A DNA stretch of 64,000 bases from positions 248,001 to 312,000 of the forward strand of contig NZ_JASZYT010000008.1 in the NCBI RefSeq assembly GCF_030316765.1, given 5' to 3'. This document shows positions 58,651 to 64,000 of this stretch, piece after piece. The translations under genes and the position numbers were made by a program. The notes under the pieces were generated by a model that saw only the letters and a list, made by a program, of their open reading frames with translations, did no database searches and had not been told where the DNA came from. The stretch's first letter is position 1, and each line of letters starts with the position of its first letter. Source of the DNA: Variovorax saccharolyticus (lineage in GTDB: Bacteria > Pseudomonadota > Gammaproteobacteria > Burkholderiales > Burkholderiaceae_C).

Positions 58651-58717
58651 GATACCGCGGAACCGGCTTTGCCGGGCCGCTGGTATCGCCCCCTTGAGGG
58701 GGAGGCGCCGCAGGCGC
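58651..58717. repeat. Triple-hairpin intergenic element between permease and ATPase genes
   Basis: Three dyads follow each other: GATACC...GGTATC (58651-58687) enclosing CCGGC-TTT-GCCGG, then CCCCC-TTGA-GGGGG (58689-58702), then GCGCC-GCA-GGCGC (58705-58717). The arrangement resembles palindromic intergenic elements that I recall as recurrent in Comamonadaceae. It splits an otherwise coupled operon and might tune expression of the ATPase and MCE genes relative to the permease. Confidence 0.6.
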
Positions 58718-58729
58718 ATCGGGGGTGCT

Positions 58730-59539
58730 TCATATATCCAGGGCGTTGGCGCAGATGGCGAAGATGGCGTCCAGCACGATGATGCCGACGATGCTGGTCA
58801 CCACCGCGCCGGTGGTCGCGACGCCGACCCCGGCGGCATTGCGCTTGGCATTCAGGCCGTAGTAGCAGCCGACCATGCCGACCAGGGCGCCGAAGGTGAC
58901 CGACTTGCCGATGCCCAGGCCCAGGTGGGTCCAGGTCAGCGCCTCGGCCGTGCGCTGCATGTAGGCGGTGGCCGAGATGTCGAGCATGGCGGCGGCCACC
59001 AGCATGCCGCCGACGAGGCCGGCCAGGCAGGCGAAGATGTAGAGCAGGGGCATCATCAGCAGCAGCGAGGCGACCCGCGGCAGCACCAGGAAATCGACCG
59101 CGCCGAGGCCCAGCACCTCGAGCGCGTCGACCTCCTCGTTGGCCTGCATGGTCGCGATCTCGGCCGCGAAGGCGGCGCCGGTGCGCCCGGCGATGACCAC
59201 CGCCGTGATGATCGCCGCCATCTCGCGCGCGACCGCGATGCCCACCAGGTCGGCGACGAAGATGCCGGCGCCGAACTTGGCCAGCTGCACCGCGCCGACG
59301 AAGGCCAGGATGGCGCCCACCAGCAGGTTCACGACCAGCACGATGGTCACCGCGCGGGCGCTGCAGTCGGCCAGCACGCGGCCCAGGTCCTCGCGCCGGA
59401 AGCTCCAGCGGCCGCCCAGGGCAGCCGCGGCCGACAGCAGCACCTCGCCGATGAATCGCACCGGCCGCTCGAGCGGGCCGATGGCCGATCGCAGCAGGGC
59501 GTCGAGGGATGGGCGGTGGGGAAGGGAGGGCGGCGGCAT
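58730..59539 (-). CDS. MlaE-like ABC transporter permease
   Basis: This is a 269-residue integral membrane protein of the MlaE family. It has about five to six transmembrane helices and the family-specific VVIAGRTGAAFAAEIATMQANEEVDAL segment (residues ~130-156), in which the coupling helix with EEVDAL contacts the ATPase. LPR and GVG segments near 168 and 245 are also typical. It is the first gene of the lipid-transport operon on the minus strand. The start is ATG 59539 with an extended N-terminal region. Confidence 0.92.
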   Translation of the reverse strand: MPPPSLPHRPSLDALLRSAIGPLERPVRFIGEVLLSAAAALGGRWSFRREDLGRVLADCSARAVTIVLVVNLLVGAILAFVGAVQLAKFGAGIFVADLVGIAVAREMAAIITAVVIAGRTGAAFAAEIATMQANEEVDALEVLGLGAVDFLVLPRVASLLLMMPLLYIFACLAGLVGGMLVAAAMLDISATAYMQRTAEALTWTHLGLGIGKSVTFGALVGMVGCYYGLNAKRNAAGVGVATTGAVVTSIVGIIVLDAIFAICANALDI

Positions 59540-59641
59540 TCGACGGCGGGCGGTTTGTCCGTCGATGGTAGCGAATGCCTTGCCAGGGATGCCGGAAACC
59601 GATGCCGGCGGGATCTCGCGGGGTCGCTCAGGAGGCGCGGG

Positions 59642-59833
59642 CTACCACTCGCCCACTTCGCGCAGGCGCTGGTCGGGCTCCAGCCGGTCGAGTCGTTCGC
59701 GGGCCTGCAGTTCGCGGCGCCGGTCGGCGCCGACCAGGCTGCCCAGCTTGCGCGCCAGCGCCTCGGCGATGGAGCGCCGCGCCGTGGGCTTCGGCGTGCG
59801 GCCGGCGCGGTTCGTGCGGATGCGGCTGTTCAT
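59642..59833 (-). CDS. Small basic hypothetical protein, 63 residues
   Basis: The product starts MNSRIRTNRAGRTPKPTARR and continues with a charged helix, AEALARKLGSLVGADRRREL. Strong GAGGAAGC before the ATG at 59833 supports translation. No signal or membrane segment is present; the basic N-terminus might bind nucleic acid. No family is recognised. It lies between the MlaE-like gene and the LIV-type operon. Confidence 0.5.
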   Translation of the reverse strand: MNSRIRTNRAGRTPKPTARRSIAEALARKLGSLVGADRRRELQARERLDRLEPDQRLREVGEW

Positions 59834-60050
59834 GGTGCTTCCTCGAGGTGAGCCTTGAATCCTCCTCACTATCGGCTTCAGCTTGATGACTGAACAGCCC
59901 GGCGAGGCCGAACCGCATGACGGATCGTGCAAATCGCACGTTCGGCCTTGCCGAGTTGGACCGGACCGGCCGCAGCGAGCCCGGGAAAACCTGGGAAGAC
60001 TCGGGAATTACCACTAGAGACGGAAGGCGCCACATCTCCTTATAGTCTGC

Positions 60051-60074
60051 CGATCGTTTAGTTAACGATCGTTA
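60051..60074. promoter_or_regulatory. Palindromic operator at the LIV-type operon promoter
   Basis: CGATCGTT-TAGTT-AACGATCG (60051-60071) is a perfect 8-bp inverted repeat. A second perfect 12-bp palindrome, TAACGATCGTTA, at 60063-60074 overlaps it. They lie between a TATAGT -10-like box (60041-60046) and the livH ATG at 60082, so a bound repressor would cover the start site. The form fits TetR-family operators. Confidence 0.7.
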
Positions 60075-60081
60075 GGAAAAA

Positions 60082-60978
60082 ATGGACGCATTCGATTCCG
60101 CCTCGCTGGCGCAACTGGTCCAGCTCGGCCTCCAGGGCATTTCCACCGGCGCCATCTACAGCCTGGTCGCGCTCGGCCTGGTGCTGGGCTACAAGGCCAC
60201 CGAAGTGCTCAACTTCGCGCACGGCGACGTGCTGATGCTGTCGTCCTTCGCGGCCTGGTACTTCATCGTCGAGGCCGGCCTGTCGTTCTGGCTGGCGCTG
60301 CCGCTGGTGGTGGTGCTGGCCGCGGCCCTGTGCTGGCTGCTGGAGGCGAAGGTGATGCGCGCCATCGTCGGCCAGCCGCAGTTCGCCGGCGTCATGCTGA
60401 CCATCGGCATCGGCTTCATGATCCGCGGCGGCACCAGCATGGTGTTCGGGCCCGATTCGCGCAGCTACGCGACGCCGTGGAGCGACCGCAGCACGCAGAT
60501 CGCCGGCGCCGTGGTGGCCGACCTCAATCTCGTGATCATCGCGGCCGCCCTCGCGGTGACCGCGCTGCTCTTCGTCTTCCTGCAGCGCACCGCTTTGGGC
60601 GTGGCGATCCAGGCCTCGTCGCAGAACCAGCTCGCCTCCTACCTGTGCGGCGTGCGGGTCAAGCGGCTCAACTCGCTGGTCTGGGCCATCTCGGGGGCGA
60701 TCGCGGCGCTTTGCGGGGTCTTGCTGGCGCCGATCTCGCTGGTCGACCTGGGCCTGTGGTTCGTGATGCTCAAGGCGCTCGCGGCACTGGTGCTCGGCGG
60801 CTTCGGCAGCGTGCCCGGCGCCATCCTCGGCGGGCTGCTGATCGGGCTGATCGAGCAGTTCTCGGGCGTCTACCTGCCCGACGGCTTCAAGGACGTCATG
60901 CCCTACCTGGTGCTGATCGCCGTGCTGGTGTTCTTCCCGCGCGGCCTGATCGGCGAAGCGCACGGGAGGCGGGTATGA
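60082..60978 (+). CDS. livH: LIV-type ABC transporter permease (LivH family)
   Basis: This 298-residue permease has about eight transmembrane helices and the LivH motif SLVALGLVLGYKATEVLNFAHGD near residues 28-50. ALVLGGFGSVPGAILGGLLIG near 235 is the EAA-like cytoplasmic loop. It forms the channel with LivM. The operon lacks other LIV genes upstream and the binding protein comes last. Despite the name, such transporters in Burkholderiales often take up aromatic acids, amides or short fatty-acid derivatives, so the substrate is open. The upstream palindrome suggests repressor control. Confidence 0.93.
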   Translation: MDAFDSASLAQLVQLGLQGISTGAIYSLVALGLVLGYKATEVLNFAHGDVLMLSSFAAWYFIVEAGLSFWLALPLVVVLAAALCWLLEAKVMRAIVGQPQFAGVMLTIGIGFMIRGGTSMVFGPDSRSYATPWSDRSTQIAGAVVADLNLVIIAAALAVTALLFVFLQRTALGVAIQASSQNQLASYLCGVRVKRLNSLVWAISGAIAALCGVLLAPISLVDLGLWFVMLKALAALVLGGFGSVPGAILGGLLIGLIEQFSGVYLPDGFKDVMPYLVLIAVLVFFPRGLIGEAHGRRV

Positions 60979-61008
60979 GCCCCCGCCCGGCCGTTCCGAA
61001 GGGGGCTC
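60977..61008. repeat. Hairpin spanning the livH stop codon
   Basis: Perfect arms GAGCCCCC (60977-60984) and GGGGGCTC (61001-61008) enclose a 16-nt loop; the livH TGA lies at the left base. It has no T-run. It may slow ribosomes or act as an mRNA stabiliser between livH and livM. It resembles the CCCCC/GGGGG element at 58689-58702. Confidence 0.5.
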
Positions 61009-61039
61009 GCACCGCACTGCGAAGCACGGAGGCTTCCCA

Positions 61040-62116
61040 GTGAGCGGCAGCCGCTACCAGACCAGCTACGCCGAAGGCCGGGCGCTGCTGCGCACGCGCG
61101 AGCAGCGGCTCTTGTACGGAGCGCTCGCCGCCGCGCTGGTGGCCGCGCCCTTCGTGCTGCCGACCTTCTATGTCGGCGAGGCGGCGTTCATCTTCATCAT
61201 GTGCATCGCCAGCCTGGGCCTCATGACGCTGACCGGCTTCACGGGGCAGGTGTCGCTCGGCCAGGCGGCGTTCCTGAGCATCGGTGCCTACACGCACGCG
61301 CAGCTGCTGACGCTCGGCCTGCCGCTGCCCCTGTCGCTGCTGGCCGCCGGTGCCGTGGCCGGACTGGCGGGGCTGCTGGTGGGCCTGCCGGCGATCCGCG
61401 TCTCGGGCCTGCACCTGGCGGTCGTGACGCTGGCCTTCGCGATCGTCACCGAGCATGTCATGGGGCGCTGGAAATCCGTCACCGGCGGCCACGGCGGCCT
61501 TGCGGTGCCGGACCCGATGCTGTTCGGGCTCAGCCTCGGCGCCCCTCGCCCGTTCTACTTCCTGTGCCTGGCGGTGCTCGGGCTGGTGCTGTGGATGCTG
61601 CTCAACCTGATGCGCTCGGCCACCGGCCGCGCCTTCGTCGGCGTGCGGGATTCAGAGGCCGCGGCGCAGGGCCTGGGCATCCATGTCGCCCGCACCAAGG
61701 TGCTTGCCTTCGTGGTCTCGGCCACGGTGTCGGGCGTGGCCGGCGCGCTGCTGGCGCACCAGACGCAGTTCATCACGCCCGAGGGCTTCGGCCTCGCGCT
61801 CTCGCTGCAGCTGGTGCTGATGGTGTTCATCGGCGGCATGGGAAGCCTGCGCGGCGCGATCTTCGGGGCGCTGCTGATCGGCATGCTGCCGTCGCTGATC
61901 TCGCTCATGAAGCCGCTGCTGCCAGCGCGCATCGGCAGCCAGTTCGGGCTCGAACTGTTCGTCTACGGCGCCGTGCTGGTGTTCTTCGTGCTGCTCGAGC
62001 CGCGCGGCATCAACGGCCGCTGGCTGCGCATCCGCGGCGCGCTCGACGAATTCCCGCTGCGACAGCGGCTCGGCTTCAAGCGCCAGAAGGCCTACATGCG
62101 ATCGGAGCGTGCCTGA
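61040..62116 (+). CDS. livM: LIV-type ABC transporter permease (LivM family)
   Basis: This is a 358-residue permease with about nine transmembrane helices. LTGFTGQVSLGQAAFLSIGAY near residue 64 and VGVRDSEAAAQGLGIHVARTKVLAF near 200 are LivM signatures. The start is GTG 61040 with GGAGG seven bases upstream (61028-61032). The last ~40 residues are a charged cytoplasmic tail (RWLRIRGALDEFP). Its TGA overlaps the livG ATG by one base. Confidence 0.93.
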   Translation: MSGSRYQTSYAEGRALLRTREQRLLYGALAAALVAAPFVLPTFYVGEAAFIFIMCIASLGLMTLTGFTGQVSLGQAAFLSIGAYTHAQLLTLGLPLPLSLLAAGAVAGLAGLLVGLPAIRVSGLHLAVVTLAFAIVTEHVMGRWKSVTGGHGGLAVPDPMLFGLSLGAPRPFYFLCLAVLGLVLWMLLNLMRSATGRAFVGVRDSEAAAQGLGIHVARTKVLAFVVSATVSGVAGALLAHQTQFITPEGFGLALSLQLVLMVFIGGMGSLRGAIFGALLIGMLPSLISLMKPLLPARIGSQFGLELFVYGAVLVFFVLLEPRGINGRWLRIRGALDEFPLRQRLGFKRQKAYMRSERA

Positions 62117-62874
62117 TGCCCTTCTTCGAAGTCGATGGCCTGAGCCTGTCCTTCGGCGGCGTTCGCGCGGTGCGCGATCTCAGCTTCGAGGTGGCCGAGG
62201 GCGAGGTGTTCGCGATCATCGGGCCCAACGGCGCCGGCAAGACCTCGGTCTTCAACCTGATCACGAGGGTGTTCGACGCCAGCGGCGGCTCGGTGCGGCT
62301 GCGCGGACGGGAGATCACGAAGCTCGCGCGGCACGACGTGGTGCGTCAGGGCATCGCGCGCACCTTCCAGAACATCGAGCTGTTCGAGGGGGCGACCGTG
62401 CTCGACAACCTGATGCTGGGCCGCCACTCGGCGCCGCACGGCAGCCTCGTCGCGCAGCTGTTCAACCTGCCGGTGGTGCGGCGCGCCGAGAACGCGACGC
62501 GCGAGGTGGTGGAGGACGTGATCGCGCTGCTCGACCTCGCGCCCTACCGCATGAGCCTGGTCGCCGGACTGCCCTACGGCATCCGCAAGATCGTCGAACT
62601 CGGCCGCGCGCTGGTGGCCGGGCCGCGGCTGCTGCTGCTCGACGAACCGGCTTCCGGCCTGAACCCCGAGGAGACGCACGAACTGGCGCACTGGATCCGC
62701 GACATCCGCGCCGCGCTCGGCATCACCGTGGTGATGGTCGAGCACGACATGTCGCTGGTCTCGGCGGTGGCCGACCGCGTGCTGGTGATGGAGCAGGGGC
62801 AGCGGCTCGCGCTCGGCACGCCGGCCGAAGTGCAATCCGACCCCCGTGTGATCGCGGCCTACCTGGGAGCCTGA
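62116..62874 (+). CDS. livG: LIV-type ABC transporter ATP-binding protein (LivG family)
   Basis: This 252-residue ATPase has Walker A GPNGAGKTS at ~35-43, a Q-loop ARTFQNIELFEG, and Walker B LLLLDEPASGLNPEE. The expected LSGGQ signature is altered: the segment reads LPYGIRKIVELGRAL, as often seen in LivG-type proteins (xYGxxRxxEIARAL). H-loop VEHDMSLV is present. The ATG at 62116 overlaps the livM stop. Confidence 0.94.
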   Translation: MPFFEVDGLSLSFGGVRAVRDLSFEVAEGEVFAIIGPNGAGKTSVFNLITRVFDASGGSVRLRGREITKLARHDVVRQGIARTFQNIELFEGATVLDNLMLGRHSAPHGSLVAQLFNLPVVRRAENATREVVEDVIALLDLAPYRMSLVAGLPYGIRKIVELGRALVAGPRLLLLDEPASGLNPEETHELAHWIRDIRAALGITVVMVEHDMSLVSAVADRVLVMEQGQRLALGTPAEVQSDPRVIAAYLGA

Positions 62875-62877
62875 GCC

Positions 62878-63660
62878 ATGACTGCCTTGCTGAGCGTGCG
62901 CAACATCGAGACCTGGTACGGCCCGGTGAATGCGATCCGCGGCGTCAGCCTCGAGGTCGAGGCCGGCCGCATCGTCTGCGTGCTGGGGGCCAACGGCGCC
63001 GGCAAGACCACCTTGCTGAACACCATCGCCGGCGTGATCGATCCGGCCAAGGGCAGCATCGAGTTCGAGGGCCGGCGCATCGATGGGCGGGACGCCGACG
63101 AGGTGGCGCGTGCCGGCGTGGTGCTGGTGCCCGAGGGCCGGCAGGTCTTCACCTTCCTGAGCGTGATGGAGAACCTGCGCATGGGCGCCTTCGCGCGTCG
63201 CCGGGATCCGGAAGTGGCGCGCGACATCGAGCGCGTGTTCGAGTGGTTCCCGCGCCTGAAGGAACGCCGCGCCCAGGCGGCTGGTCTGCTGTCGGGCGGC
63301 GAGCAGCAGATGGTGGCGATCGGCCGTGCCTTCATGGGCCGGCCGCGGCTGCTGCTGCTCGACGAGCCCTCGCTCGGCCTGTCGCCGCTGTTCACCAAGG
63401 AGATCTTCGCGATCGTGCAGCGCATCCGCAGCGAGACCCGCACCGCGGTGCTGGTGGTCGAGCAGAACGCCGCGATCGCGCTGGCCACGGCCGACGACGG
63501 CTACATCGTCGAGCTCGGCCGCATCGTGGCGGCCGACAGCTGCGCCAGGCTGCGCGAGCGCGACGACGTGCGCGACTTCTATCTCGGCGGCGCTGCCGGC
63601 CATGCAGCGGGCGCTCAGGCGGCCGCGCGGCCGCAGCGCCGGCGCGCCAGCTGGCGCTAG
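62878..63660 (+). CDS. livF: LIV-type ABC transporter ATP-binding protein (LivF family)
   Basis: This 260-residue ATPase has Walker A GANGAGKTT near 37-45, VPEGRQVFTFLSVMENL, signature LSGGEQQMVAIGRAF, Walker B LLLLDEPSLGLSP and a VVEQNAAIAL H-loop region where Gln replaces His, as is usual in LivF. About 25 extra Ala/Arg-rich residues extend the C-terminus (ARPQRRRASW). It starts 3 bp after livG. Confidence 0.94.
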   Translation: MTALLSVRNIETWYGPVNAIRGVSLEVEAGRIVCVLGANGAGKTTLLNTIAGVIDPAKGSIEFEGRRIDGRDADEVARAGVVLVPEGRQVFTFLSVMENLRMGAFARRRDPEVARDIERVFEWFPRLKERRAQAAGLLSGGEQQMVAIGRAFMGRPRLLLLDEPSLGLSPLFTKEIFAIVQRIRSETRTAVLVVEQNAAIALATADDGYIVELGRIVAADSCARLRERDDVRDFYLGGAAGHAAGAQAAARPQRRRASWR

Positions 63661-63697
63661 CCGCGCCCTTCATCCCTCTCACTTCAGGAGACATCCC

Positions 63698-64000
63698 ATG
63701 AGCCTTCGCCGTCGCACCCTGTTGAGTTCCGGCCTGGCCGGGCTCGCGCCCGCCTTCCTCGCTGCGCCCGCCCGTGCCGCCGGCGTCAGCAGCACCGAGA
63801 TCGTGCTCGGCACCCACCTCGACCTCTCGGGGCCGGCCGCGATCACCATGCCGCCGATCCGCAACGGCCTGCAGATGAGCATCGACGAAGTCAACGAGGC
63901 CGGCGGCATCCACGGCCGCAAGCTGCGCTTCGTGATCGAGGACAACGGCAGCCAGCCGCCGCAGGCGGTGCGCGCGGTCGACAAGCTGATCCGGCGCGAC
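63698..64000 (+). CDS. LIV-type ABC transporter substrate-binding protein (3' end outside window)
   Basis: The first 101 codons of a Peripla_BP_6 family binding protein are visible. A signal peptide with a twin-arginine-like start MSLRRRTLLSSG ends at APARAAG (residue ~27). The mature start VSSTEIVLGTHLDLSGPAA and NGLQMSIDEVNEAGGIHGRKL are standard. AGGAG lies 8 bases before the ATG at 63698. It completes the livHMGF-type uptake system; the ligand cannot be told from this part. Confidence 0.93.
   Translation, partial: MSLRRRTLLSSGLAGLAPAFLAAPARAAGVSSTEIVLGTHLDLSGPAAITMPPIRNGLQMSIDEVNEAGGIHGRKLRFVIEDNGSQPPQAVRAVDKLIRRD

Overview
The window is about 68-70% GC, densely packed Gram-negative DNA. 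Several things point to a betaproteobacterium of the Burkholderiales, most likely Comamonadaceae and probably Variovorax or a close relative. These are the recC-recB-recD order, a yicC / kinase-phosphatase / rph-rdgB-hemW block, two Bug-type tricarboxylate-transporter binding proteins, a trimeric general porin ending in Phe, a monomeric isocitrate dehydrogenase, and palindromic intergenic elements of a Comamonadaceae look. The genus is an inference from gene content, not from a search.

Layout. 1-8906: RecBCD recombination nuclease, with recC cut by the window edge. 8913-11202: a compact ECF41-type sigma-factor module (sigma factor, AhpD-like and NmrA-like genes) with a near-textbook ECF41 promoter. 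11210-16777: housekeeping block (yicC; a divergent Ser/Thr kinase and PP2C phosphatase; rph, rdgB, hemW), then a TetR regulator and tRNA-Ser(TGA). 17636-18278: a 0.64-kb insert of plainer composition, bounded by a 14-bp copy of the tRNA 3' end and carrying an MliC-type lipoprotein. 18302-24616: a regulated catabolic cluster (AraC regulator, SDR, StyA-like monooxygenase, StyA-flavin reductase fusion, dienelactone hydrolase-SnoaL fusion) that I read as an indole-oxidation cluster. 24643-26350: hipBA-like toxin-antitoxin pair. 26450-33193: AsmA-family protein, a Tat lipoprotein of unknown role, an AraC regulator and a small secreted protein. 33228-39063: two Bug binding proteins, an amidase and an RraA-like protein, divergent from a LysR regulator. 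39246-43229: GAF protein, porin with a long regulatory leader, a LysR-type HTH-only protein and an AraC regulator. 43335-48866: pantothenate (panB, panC) and NAD (nadB, nadC, nadA) biosynthesis around a shared divergent promoter region. 48870-51600: an orphan single-module NRPS with half a condensation domain, preceded by a 49-codon ORF. 52070-59833: icd, small secreted proteins and an Mla/MCE-type lipid ABC transporter. 60051-64000: a LIV-type ABC uptake operon behind a strong palindrome, running off the window end.

How the parts work together. In the ECF41 module the sigma factor probably reads the promoter 118 bp upstream of the AhpD gene, and possibly one in front of its own gene. In the 18-24 kb cluster the AraC protein is placed to control an SDR, two flavoprotein epoxidases (one bringing its own flavin reductase) and a hydrolase-like enzyme, giving a plausible route from indole toward anthranilate-level products. 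The nadB-panB-panC and nadC-nadA transcripts diverge from one intergenic region, coupling two cofactor pathways that both draw on aspartate metabolism. Four-base ATGA overlaps recur (recC/B/D, kinase/phosphatase, hipB/A, amidase/RraA, the MCE genes), which indicates translational coupling throughout.
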